64,000 nucleotides of DNA, from positions 1 to 64,000 of the forward strand of contig CAYXGZ010000009.1 in assembly GCA_964464755.1 (NCBI GenBank), read 5' to 3'. Of this stretch, positions 51,758 through 60,097 are shown one piece after another. Each line of letters opens with the position of its first letter. Position 1 is the stretch's first letter. The stretch is from CAYXGZ01 sp964464755 (GTDB taxonomy: Bacteria; Planctomycetota; MHYJ01; JACPRB01). The translations under genes and the position numbers were made by a program. The notes beneath the pieces were generated by a model. It had not been told where the DNA came from, did no database searches, and was given only the letters and a program-made list of their open reading frames with translations.

Positions 51758-54700
51758 ATGGAACCGGGCGAACCCACGCTTCCGGACGCCCGGAACCTGC
51801 CCACCGCAACGCCCGCGGGACCACCCCCGTCCCCGGAGCCGGTCGACGTGCCGGCCGAGGTGCTCGCCGCCCCGGCCTCCGCGCGCTTCGGTCCCTTCAT
51901 CCTGGTCTCCATGCTCGGCCGGGGCGGGATGGGCGAGGTCTGGAAGGCCTGGGACTCCGTGCTCACCCGCTGGGTCGCGCTCAAGTTCCTGAAGTCCCCG
52001 GATCCGGGGGAGGCCGGCGACCTCCTGCAGGAGGCTCGCATGGCGGCCCGGCTCTCCCACCCGAACCTCGGGGCGATCTACGAGGTCCGGGCCGACGGAC
52101 CCCGGCCCTACATCGCCATGCAGTTCGTGGACGGCACCACGCTGCTCAAGACGCCCCGGGAGGATCTCCGGACCATCGCCCGGCTCGTTCGCGACGCGGC
52201 CCGCGCCGTGGACGCCGCCCACGCCTCGGGGATGGTGCACCGCGATCTGAAACCCCAGAACCTCATGGTGGAACGCCGCGTCCGCAAGGGCACGGCGCGC
52301 TTCGATCCGAAGGCGCCCCCCGACGAGCGCGTCTTTGTCATGGACTTCGGTCTCGCCCGGGTGACGAAGGACCCCTCCCAGGGCGGCATCGCCGGGACAC
52401 CCGGGTACATGCCCCCGGAGCAGGCCCGGGGCCAGCGGGCCGTCCCGCGCTCCGACGTCTACGCCCTCGGCGCCACGCTCTACCACCTCATCTCCGGGCG
52501 CCCGCCCCACCGGGGCTCCGATTGGCGCGAGACGCTCCGGCGGACGATCGAGGAGGACCCGCCTCCCCTGCGCTCGCTCGCCCCCCAGGTCGATGTCGAG
52601 CTCGAGGCGGTGGTCCACCGGTGCCTCGAGAAGAACCTGAGGCGACGCTACGACGATGCGGCGGCGCTGGCCGACGACCTCGACCGCTGGCTGGATGGCG
52701 ACCCCGTGGAGGCCCGTCGCAGCGGCCGCCTCTACCGGTTACGCCGGAAGATCGTCCGGCACAAGGCAGTCTCCACCGCGCTCGCCGCTGCCACTCTCGC
52801 CCTCGGCGTCGCCGCGAGCTGGCCTTCAGCCGCCCGAGCCCTGGAGCAGCGACGCCTGCGGATCGAGCGGGAGGAAAGGCTCGCGGACTCCGCCTCCCGG
52901 GTCGCGCTGGCCGAGAAGGCCCTGGAATCGGGCCGGGCCGAAGAGGCGGCGAGCCTCGCGGACGTCGTGATCACCCGCCGGGACCCCGCCGAGGCCCACC
53001 CCCGGGGCCCGGCCCTGTTGATCCGCGGTCGGGCCGCCGCCTCCCGGGGCCGCCCCGCGGACGCCGTCCGAGACCTCGTCGAAGCCGTGACCGTCGGGAC
53101 CGGCGGCGACCCCGCGGCCCGGGCCGCCGCGTCCCGGGCGCTCTTCGAGTTGGGCCGCGTGATCGAGTCGGGAGGCGACGCCTCCCGCGCCGAACGGATC
53201 TATCGAGCGTACCTGGCCAGGAATCAGGGCAGCTCCCAGGCCCGGGAGGCGACGTCCCGACTCGCCGCTCTCCGCTCGGCCGCCTCGGATTTCGACGACG
53301 CCCACGCCCTCCACCTGGCCGCCGGCGACACCGCGGCCGCCGCGGCCCTCGAGGACTTCCTGCCCTCGAACGAGGGACCCGCCGCGGGCCCCGAAGCCGC
53401 GATCGCGGATGTCGACGGCGACGGGATGGCGGATCTGGTCTTCCACGAACCCGGCGGCCGCGTCTCGACGTGGTCCCTGCGCGGCGGGGCCCTGGCCCAG
53501 GTGGGCGCGGGGGAGCAGAACCCCGACATGGTCGATCACGTGCCGGGTCGGATCCACGTCATGGACGTCCTGGAAGCTCCGGGACCCGAGATCATCACGA
53601 CGTGGGGCACTTCGGATCGTGGCGGGGGCCTGACCCTCTGGCGCCTTGAAGGCGGGATCCCCAGGAAAGCCGCCTTCATTTCCATCCCCTCGACGGTTTC
53701 CGCCCTGGCCGCTTCCGACCTGGATGGCGACGGCCGCCGCGAATTCCTGATCGGGATCGGCCACTCCCCTCGCGAGGAACTCAACACCGTCACACGCCTC
53801 CTCCAGGTGTACCGGTTCGCCCCGGATGGGACACCTTCGCGGATCGCGGACCTCCTCCCCATCGGCCGTCCCACCGACATCCTTCATGCGGTGGCCGAGG
53901 GATCCGAGGTCACCCTGTCCCTCGGGCCCTGGAACGGGTGGATGCTCTGGAAGGGCCGGTGGAACGCGACGACGTCCCGCCTCGACGAGCTCGCCCGCTC
54001 CTCGGAGCGGACGACCTGCGAGTCGATACTCGTCCTTCCCGGTGGAGCCGCCATCGGGGCCGTCCATCCTGGGGCGCTCCGCGATGCCGAAGGTCGCCGG
54101 AGGGCCGGGATCCGGGACGAGGACCTGTTGCCCGCGGGGCTCCACGGGCTGGCCGGCGCGAATCCCGGCGGGCCGCGCCTTCTGCTTCCGGCCGAGGAGG
54201 ACGAGGAGGTCGAGCCCAAGACGGCGGTGACGCTCCGCTCGCGACGCGGGCTGCAGGTGGCCTGGCTGGAACTCCGACGCCGCGAGAACGGATCGACTTG
54301 CGCAGCCCGGATCTCGGGCTGGCCACCGGGGCCTTCCGCGCCGCGGGACCTCCACCCGATCCGGGATCTCCAGTCGCTGGCGGCCGGGGACCTGGACGGG
54401 GACGGCGACGACGAACTGCTGCTGCTCTACCCGCGCTACGGCCGGACCTGGATGCGAGTGCTCGGGCTCGGAAACCGTCGCGCCCGTCCGGTACCGACCC
54501 AGGAGGCGACCGTCCCCTCGGAGTCGGCGGGAATGCTGCTCCTCGACGCGGGACTGGAGACGGAGGCGGAGACCGAATTCCGGACGAAGAAGGACGAGAT
54601 CGGACTGGGACTGCTCCTGCTGCGGCGCGGACGTCCCCGCGAGGCCGTCGAGGTCCTGGCCGCCGCCGGCCCGGCCCGGCGGACCGAGGCGCTTCGCCTG

Positions 54701-55735
54701 CTTGCGGACGGGCTCCAAGAACTCCGGGATTGGGAAGGCCTCGAGCCGGTGCTCCGCGACCTCGTGGAGCGTCCGGATCTCGGGCCCGCGGAACGGGAGC
54801 GGCACCGGGGTCGCCTCGCCTGGGTGGACGACGCCCGGCGCCTGGCCGCGCGGGACGACCTGAAGTCCCTCCATGAGCACCCGGGATTCGGAACCCTGAA
54901 TCCCTTCCTCCCCGAGGTGACGAAGGACGGGCTGGTCTTCCGCCAGGTGGCGGAAGGCGACTACGAAGCCGGCCTGCCGTTCCGGTACCCGGGCGGCCGC
55001 CTGCGCCTGGAAGCTGACTTCCGGGTGGACCGCCTCCAGTGGGGAACCAAGGCGAACTTCGGAATGTCCGGGCCGGACGAGCTGTTCTTCAGCGTCGGGG
55101 CCTTCGGTTCGAGCAGCCACCCGGACATCTACGTGGGCCTGCAATCCGCCACCGCCGAGGGAAGTTCTTCCGCCCTCCTGCCCCGGGATCCGGGCCGGGG
55201 GTTCCGGCCGGAGCCCGGGAGCACCTACCGCGTCGCGATCGACTACGTGCCCGGCGACGGGAGGGCCGTCGCCGAGGTCTTCCTGGACGGACGTCGGCTC
55301 GTCGAGCTTACGATCCGCGTCCGGGGGTCGTTGCGGACGGGCTGGTACCGAGTCGGCAAGCCCGGACCGGGAGGACGCTGCGGATCGATCGATCCCCCGG
55401 GGCTGCTCCGACTCTCAAACCTCCGCCTGGGCTCCGCGGATCCCGCGGCGAGATTCGAGGTCGGCCCCCGGACCTCCGCGAGGGACCTCCTTATGGCGGC
55501 CAATGGGGCGTACGTGAGGCGGGAATTCGAGCAGGCAAGCTCGCTGTGGACCCGCGCGATCGAGGTCGGCCGCCGAAGCGATCCCGCCGCGACTGCTGGA
55601 GCACTCCTGTTCAGAGGGTGGGCCCTGGGGGATTCCACGGACGTGGCGGAAGCCACCAAGTCGGATCCCGAGACGGCGCAGACGCTCTTGGATGTCACGG
55701 GGGCCTTCCGGCCACGAACCCCGGATTCACGATAG
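51758..55735 (+). CDS. Receptor-like Ser/Thr kinase with FG-GAP and LamG-like sensor regions
   Basis: A 1325-residue kinase. The loop is LGRGGMGEVWKAW (53-65), ATP Lys 76, catalytic HRDLKPQN (161-168), Mg site DFGLARV (196-202), and the segment ends GTPGYMPPEQ. A 20-residue insertion separates HRD and DFG. After the membrane helix (about 338-356) come TPR-like helices. Three Ca-binding FG-GAP-type loops follow, DVDGDGMADLVF, DLDGDGRREFLI and DLDGDGDDELLL (near residues 550, 654 and 882), spread as in integrin-like propellers. Next is a beta-sandwich (about 1060-1230; RLEADFRVDRLQ, GPDELFFSVGAFGSSSHPD) like LamG. The extracytoplasmic part should sense a ligand. All catalytic residues are present. 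Confidence 0.88.
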   Translation: MEPGEPTLPDARNLPTATPAGPPPSPEPVDVPAEVLAAPASARFGPFILVSMLGRGGMGEVWKAWDSVLTRWVALKFLKSPDPGEAGDLLQEARMAARLSHPNLGAIYEVRADGPRPYIAMQFVDGTTLLKTPREDLRTIARLVRDAARAVDAAHASGMVHRDLKPQNLMVERRVRKGTARFDPKAPPDERVFVMDFGLARVTKDPSQGGIAGTPGYMPPEQARGQRAVPRSDVYALGATLYHLISGRPPHRGSDWRETLRRTIEEDPPPLRSLAPQVDVELEAVVHRCLEKNLRRRYDDAAALADDLDRWLDGDPVEARRSGRLYRLRRKIVRHKAVSTALAAATLALGVAASWPSAARALEQRRLRIEREERLADSASRVALAEKALESGRAEEAASLADVVITRRDPAEAHPRGPALLIRGRAAASRGRPADAVRDLVEAVTVGTGGDPAARAAASRALFELGRVIESGGDASRAERIYRAYLARNQGSSQAREATSRLAALRSAASDFDDAHALHLAAGDTAAAAALEDFLPSNEGPAAGPEAAIADVDGDGMADLVFHEPGGRVSTWSLRGGALAQVGAGEQNPDMVDHVPGRIHVMDVLEAPGPEIITTWGTSDRGGGLTLWRLEGGIPRKAAFISIPSTVSALAASDLDGDGRREFLIGIGHSPREELNTVTRLLQVYRFAPDGTPSRIADLLPIGRPTDILHAVAEGSEVTLSLGPWNGWMLWKGRWNATTSRLDELARSSERTTCESILVLPGGAAIGAVHPGALRDAEGRRRAGIRDEDLLPAGLHGLAGANPGGPRLLLPAEEDEEVEPKTAVTLRSRRGLQVAWLELRRRENGSTCAARISGWPPGPSAPRDLHPIRDLQSLAAGDLDGDGDDELLLLYPRYGRTWMRVLGLGNRRARPVPTQEATVPSESAGMLLLDAGLETEAETEFRTKKDEIGLGLLLLRRGRPREAVEVLAAAGPARRTEALRLLADGLQELRDWEGLEPVLRDLVERPDLGPAERERHRGRLAWVDDARRLAARDDLKSLHEHPGFGTLNPFLPEVTKDGLVFRQVAEGDYEAGLPFRYPGGRLRLEADFRVDRLQWGTKANFGMSGPDELFFSVGAFGSSSHPDIYVGLQSATAEGSSSALLPRDPGRGFRPEPGSTYRVAIDYVPGDGRAVAEVFLDGRRLVELTIRVRGSLRTGWYRVGKPGPGGRCGSIDPPGLLRLSNLRLGSADPAARFEVGPRTSARDLLMAANGAYVRREFEQASSLWTRAIEVGRRSDPAATAGALLFRGWALGDSTDVAEATKSDPETAQTLLDVTGAFRPRTPDSR

Positions 55736-55987
55736 GTCCGACTTCGTTCTCGACGCGCCCTTCGATCATCCAGTACTGCTTGAACGCAATGACCTGAAGG
55801 ATCGCGGCGGTACATGCACCTGCGCGGCCTTCGCGTGCACCCAATACCACCGGCGGAGTCCGTCATGGTTGGCTACACTTCGTACCAGAAGGTGCCCGCT
55901 CGCTTGAGCAAGGAAGTTCGGTCTGGCCGGGGAGACAGAGTCCATTGGGCTTGGGCACCATGATCCCGGCCTAGTTGGGAGGGCTAC

Positions 55988-56497
55988 ATGCCATTGCACC
56001 CGAATTATCGGATTCATCGATGGCAACGCTCAATTCGAACGCCGCGTTGGAAGGCGTTGGCAATCGGTGTTCCCTGGCTTGGAGCATGCTCGATGGTCTC
56101 CCTGCTCCTGTTCGCGATGGATGCCAACTGGAGTGCCGGAATCGAGCGCACGGATGCAACCTTGGATCCCAAGTTCACCGAGTTCGTCACTACCTGGAAG
56201 CGTCGTGACGGGTCGTTCGCTGGTTCGACCTCGCGGAAAAGCGTCCGGTACTCCTTCGTCGTTAACGGGAAGACCTACCAGGGACACGAGAGCATCTCGG
56301 AGCTACCGACGCCCTCCATGCCTGTCTACTACCAACGAGATAGCCCGAATCTCAACTCCCTGTCCCGTGAGGATTTCTGGACCTGGTATCGACCCGCCAA
56401 GTGGGTACTCCTGGGATTGGCGATCTGCGGGGGCATATTCACGTTCGAGATGATCAAGCTCGCTTTCAGGCAATCCAAGGAACTCGCCAACACCTAG
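55988..56497 (+). CDS. DUF3592-like membrane protein
   Basis: A 169-residue protein with two membrane helices (about 22-43, WKALAIGVPWLGACSMVSLL; about 136-155, KWVLLGLAICGGIFTFEMIK). Between them lies a beta-rich loop with KSVRYSFVVNGKTYQGHESI, a wording typical of the DUF3592 family. GGGAGG is 5 nt before the ATG. Its GC content is clearly below that of neighbours (about 55%) and its codon use is mixed, so it was probably acquired recently. Function unknown. Confidence 0.78.
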   Translation: MPLHPNYRIHRWQRSIRTPRWKALAIGVPWLGACSMVSLLLFAMDANWSAGIERTDATLDPKFTEFVTTWKRRDGSFAGSTSRKSVRYSFVVNGKTYQGHESISELPTPSMPVYYQRDSPNLNSLSREDFWTWYRPAKWVLLGLAICGGIFTFEMIKLAFRQSKELANT

Positions 56498-56812
56498 ACC
56501 GAATGCAGCCCAAGAGTTCAGCGGTCCCAATTCAGTGCCAAGCTTGATCCGGGGCATGAGGGGAGTGAGCGCCCGCGCCGATTCGCTCCCGCGGCAGCGC
56601 CTTGGCCTAGGTGGCTCTCTTTCTCTCCTGCTTTCGGGCTCTCCGGCCTTCTGGCTCTCCTGCTATCTGGCTTTCCTGCTCTTGGGCTCTCCGCCTTTCT
56701 GGCTCTCCTGCTTACGGCTTATGGCTTAACAACTTACGTCTCTCGACTTTCCTCCTTTTCCACGATAATCCCGGTCCTACAACGCAGACGGGTACATGAG
56801 GGATACTCCATC
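56498..56812 (+). other. 315-bp low-GC non-coding interval
   Basis: No gene is seen. It contains the pyrimidine-rich tandem repeat at 56611-56719 and a GATACT box (56802-56807) 5 nt before the C25 peptidase ATG. GC is well below the window average. Confidence 0.6.
56611..56719 (+). repeat. Imprecise tandem repeat, GGCTCTCCTGCTNTCT-type
   Basis: Six or so units of 15-17 nt (GGCTCTCCTGCTATCT, GGGCTCTCCGCCTTTCT and similar) follow one another on the plus strand. All are pyrimidine-rich. No protein-coding or structured-RNA role is seen. Confidence 0.7.
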
Positions 56813-59338
56813 ATGCGCCTGACCTTCGCTCTCGCCCTGCTCCTGCTCGGCTCCGCCTCCGCCGCCGGCCCCGGCCAGTCCGCCGGCCGCTTCGCCCCCG
56901 ACCCGCGCCTTCCCGCCGAGCTCGGCGTCCCCTACGTCATCCTCACCAGCGACGCCCTCGCCCCCGGCTTCCAGAAGCTCGCCGACTTCAAGCGCTCCCT
57001 CGGCCTCCCCGCCCAGGTCGTCAGCGTCGACTGGCTCGCCAAGTCCCCCGCCTACCCCGGCGCCGACCTCCCCGCCAAGATCTACCAGCTCCTCAAGGAC
57101 CTCCGCCTCAACTGGCGCACCCGCTGGGTCCTCCTCGGCGGCGACATCGACGTCGTCCCCCCCCAGCGCATCCGCGCCTGGCACGGCGAGCACGGCGGCA
57201 ACCAGCTCTCCTGCGACGTCTACTACGCCGACATCCTCCCCAAGGAGTACGAGGACGCCGACGCCGTCGAGCGCTACGACTGGACCGGCGACCGCTGGGT
57301 CGGCGACGCCACCACCGGCAGCTTCGACCTCGTCCCCGAGCTCTACGTCGGCCGCATCCCCGTCGAGACTCCCAAGGAGCTCGACGCCTACCTCGAGAAG
57401 TACTTCGAGTACTGCTTCCCGACGTCGAAGGACCCCGCCTGGCTCTCCCGCGCCCTCGTCGTCGGCGCCAACCAGTTCAAGGACAACCAGGAGCGCGTCT
57501 CCGGGCTCTTCAAGGAACTCGGCGGCGCGGGCTACTCCACCGAGCTCCTGATCGAGAAGGCCCCCGACCCCATCGCCGCGATCTCGACCGAGCTCGACAA
57601 GGGCTACGCCTTCTTCGACTTCCTCTGCCACGGCTGCCCCTCGCACTTCTGGGCCAAGGACGACCGCACCAGCTGGGGCGTCGTCCAGCTCAAGAACGCC
57701 AAGAACGAGGGCCGCTACCCGATCGTCTTCGCCAACAGCTGCGACACGGCCGAGTTCGACAAGCCCAACTGCCTCGCCGTCCAGTTCCTCACGCAGCCCA
57801 AGAGCGGCGCCGTCGCCTACCTCGGCTACACGCAGGTCTGCTTCCAGTCGCCCGTCAACCAGGCCATGTACAAGCGCCTCTTCTCCGGCGAGTGCCCCCA
57901 GCTCGGCCGCGCGCTCGCCGAGGCCAAGCAGGAGCTCTCGCGCGACACCTGGATGAACCAGATCCTCAACCTCTTCGGCGAGCCCGAGATGTGGGTCCGC
58001 ACCGGCGCGCCCCGCGTCGTGAAGACCGTCGAGGAGCGCCTCGCGGTCAACGTCCCCGCGCGGATCAAGGTGACGGACGCCGCGGGCGCCCCGGTCCGCT
58101 CGGCCCGGGTCCTCCTCGAGGGCGCGGGCTGGGTCGCCGTCGCCGACAGCGGCGCGGACGGCGTGGCGCGGCTCTCGCCGCCGCCGAAGGCAGGCGCGGC
58201 GCGGCTCTCGGTCCTCGCGCAGAACGCGGCGCGCTTCGAGAAGAAGGTGACGATCGACGCCAAGCTCCCCGCGGGGATCTCGCGCGCCCTGCCCCGCCCC
58301 GCGGCCGCGGTGGACGATTCGAAGGACGACGGGCCGGAGCCCGCGTCGGCGGATCCCGCGACGCCCGCGGCGCTGCGCGGCAACAACCAGAAGGACCTGA
58401 ACCCCGGCGAGACGGTGCGGCTCGTGTACTCGTGGCCCAAGGAGTCGGCGCCGCCCGAGGGCGGGACCTGGACCCTGGCCTGCCCCGGGGACCCGTTCGT
58501 GAAGATCGCCTCGGGCGTGGAGAAGGTCGACGCGCAGTCGATCGCGTTCCGGGTCTCGGTCAGCCCGAAGGTGCCGCCCTGGCACCAGGCCTGGTTCGAG
58601 CTCTCGTGGCGCGAGGCGGAGGGGGCGGATCCCTGGACCTGGACCTTCCGCCAGGCGGTCGAGGGCCCGCACGTCACCTGCGGCGCGGTCGCGGTGGACG
58701 ACGGCGAGGGCAACAAGGACAAGCGGATCGGGTGGGAGGACGCGGGCAAGAAGGTGCGCTTCGCGGTCGGGCTCTTCAACAAGGGCACGAAGAAGGCGGG
58801 CGGCCTGAAGGTGACGATCGCGACGGAGGATCCGTCGGTGACGATCGTGAAGGGCGAGGTGCCGTTCGGGACGCTGCCGATCGACGACCTCGTGCTGGCG
58901 AAGGACAAGCCGTTCGAGCTGCAGCTCGCGGCGGACTACGACGGGCACCCGCTGGCGTTCTCGGTGACGATGGAGGACGACCGGAAGTCGAAGTGGACCG
59001 GGCGCCTCGTCTTCACGGTGCCGCCCGCGCCGCCGGTGCTGCTGAAGGCGGACGCGGGGCTGAAGTCGGTGACGCTGACCTGGGTGGCGGGCGGGACGCC
59101 GGGGGTGGTCGGCTACCACGTGCACCGGGGGACGTCGGAGAAGGGCCCGTTCGCGCGGCTCACGGAGCAGCCGATCAAGGGCGGGACGCGGTACCCGGAC
59201 ACGGCGGTGAAGCCGTCGAGCACGTACTGGTACGCGGTGACGAGCGTGACGGCGGACGGGCTGGAGGGGCGGATGTCGGCGCCGGAGAAGGCGCACACGC
59301 TGAGCCCGCTGCCGAAGGAGAAGGGGGAGGCCAAGTGA
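56813..59338 (+). CDS. Secreted gingipain-like C25 cysteine peptidase
   Basis: An 841-residue exported protease. After the signal peptide (FALALLLLGSASAAG), the caspase-fold domain (about residues 35-390) shows VPYVILTSDALAPGFQKLAD, VLLGGDIDVVPPQ, the catalytic His in FFDFLCHGCPSHF and the catalytic Cys in FANSCDTAEF, as in peptidase C25. Beta-sandwich modules follow, and a C-terminal fibronectin type III-like domain (GVVGYHVHRGTSEKGPFARL) comes last. No type IX sorting domain is recognised. The downstream thioredoxin-like gene overlaps it by GTGA, so the two are coupled. Codons shift from C-ending early to G-ending late within this gene. Confidence 0.9.
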   Translation: MRLTFALALLLLGSASAAGPGQSAGRFAPDPRLPAELGVPYVILTSDALAPGFQKLADFKRSLGLPAQVVSVDWLAKSPAYPGADLPAKIYQLLKDLRLNWRTRWVLLGGDIDVVPPQRIRAWHGEHGGNQLSCDVYYADILPKEYEDADAVERYDWTGDRWVGDATTGSFDLVPELYVGRIPVETPKELDAYLEKYFEYCFPTSKDPAWLSRALVVGANQFKDNQERVSGLFKELGGAGYSTELLIEKAPDPIAAISTELDKGYAFFDFLCHGCPSHFWAKDDRTSWGVVQLKNAKNEGRYPIVFANSCDTAEFDKPNCLAVQFLTQPKSGAVAYLGYTQVCFQSPVNQAMYKRLFSGECPQLGRALAEAKQELSRDTWMNQILNLFGEPEMWVRTGAPRVVKTVEERLAVNVPARIKVTDAAGAPVRSARVLLEGAGWVAVADSGADGVARLSPPPKAGAARLSVLAQNAARFEKKVTIDAKLPAGISRALPRPAAAVDDSKDDGPEPASADPATPAALRGNNQKDLNPGETVRLVYSWPKESAPPEGGTWTLACPGDPFVKIASGVEKVDAQSIAFRVSVSPKVPPWHQAWFELSWREAEGADPWTWTFRQAVEGPHVTCGAVAVDDGEGNKDKRIGWEDAGKKVRFAVGLFNKGTKKAGGLKVTIATEDPSVTIVKGEVPFGTLPIDDLVLAKDKPFELQLAADYDGHPLAFSVTMEDDRKSKWTGRLVFTVPPAPPVLLKADAGLKSVTLTWVAGGTPGVVGYHVHRGTSEKGPFARLTEQPIKGGTRYPDTAVKPSSTYWYAVTSVTADGLEGRMSAPEKAHTLSPLPKEKGEAK

Positions 59339-60090
59339 ACGCGCTCGTGCTGGCGGCGGCGCTGGTCCTTCAGGCGCGGGATCCGATCGACTGGTCGAAG
59401 TCGATCGAGGACGCGAAGAAGGCGTCGGGGGGGAAGAAGCCGATCGCGGTGTTCCTGTCGCAGAAGGGCTGCGCGCTGTCGGGGGAGTTCTTCCGGAACC
59501 TGGTGAAGGACGACCGGCTGCCGGAGCTGGCGGCGGGCTTCGCGTGGCTGCCGGTGGTGGTGGGGACGGACGAGTACCGGAGCTGGTTCCTGAAGACCTG
59601 CGGGGCGAACGCGGTGGGGACGCCGACGCTGCTGTTCCTGAATCCCAAGGGCGAGAACGCGGATCCGGACTACGCGGGGCTGGGGGCGGTGACGTCGCCG
59701 GACCCGGACGACGTGATCCCGATGCTGCGCGAGGTGCTGCAGCGGGCGAAGCAGTCGGAGCCGGACAAGGACAAGGCGCGGGTGAAGGAGGCGGTGGAGA
59801 AGGCGAAGGGCGCGGCGACCGCGGGCGAGGCGGTGGCGGCGTGGAGGCAGGCCCTGAGGGCGGGGGACGGCTGGCGCGGCGAAGCGGAGGCGATGGCGGA
59901 GGCGCGGGCCGGGATCGAGAAGCGGCTGCAGGAGGGCGGGGCGGAGATGGTGCGGATCCAGGCGACGGTGCGGGATCCGAAGGAGCAGCTGAAGGCCTTC
60001 GAGGCGGTGAAGGCGGGCTGGGCGGGCACCTCGATCGCCGACTGGGCGTCCGAGGAGGCGGCGAGGGTGAGGAAGAGCCTCCCGAAGTAG
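59335..60090 (+). CDS. Secreted thioredoxin-like protein, single active-site cysteine
   Basis: A 251-residue exported protein (signal MNALVLAAALVLQA) with a thioredoxin-type fold. PIAVFLSQKGCALSGEFFRN sits where thioredoxins have CxxC, but only one Cys is present (GCALS). GTPTLLFLNPKGE is the cis-Pro region. It cannot form the usual redox pair internally and may act as a chaperone or mixed-disulfide partner. The C-terminal 110 residues are helical. The start GTG overlaps the TGA of the C25 peptidase, so it is translationally coupled and may help fold it. Codon third positions are overwhelmingly G. Confidence 0.78.
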   Translation: MNALVLAAALVLQARDPIDWSKSIEDAKKASGGKKPIAVFLSQKGCALSGEFFRNLVKDDRLPELAAGFAWLPVVVGTDEYRSWFLKTCGANAVGTPTLLFLNPKGENADPDYAGLGAVTSPDPDDVIPMLREVLQRAKQSEPDKDKARVKEAVEKAKGAATAGEAVAAWRQALRAGDGWRGEAEAMAEARAGIEKRLQEGGAEMVRIQATVRDPKEQLKAFEAVKAGWAGTSIADWASEEAARVRKSLPK

Positions 60091-60097
60091 GCGGACC

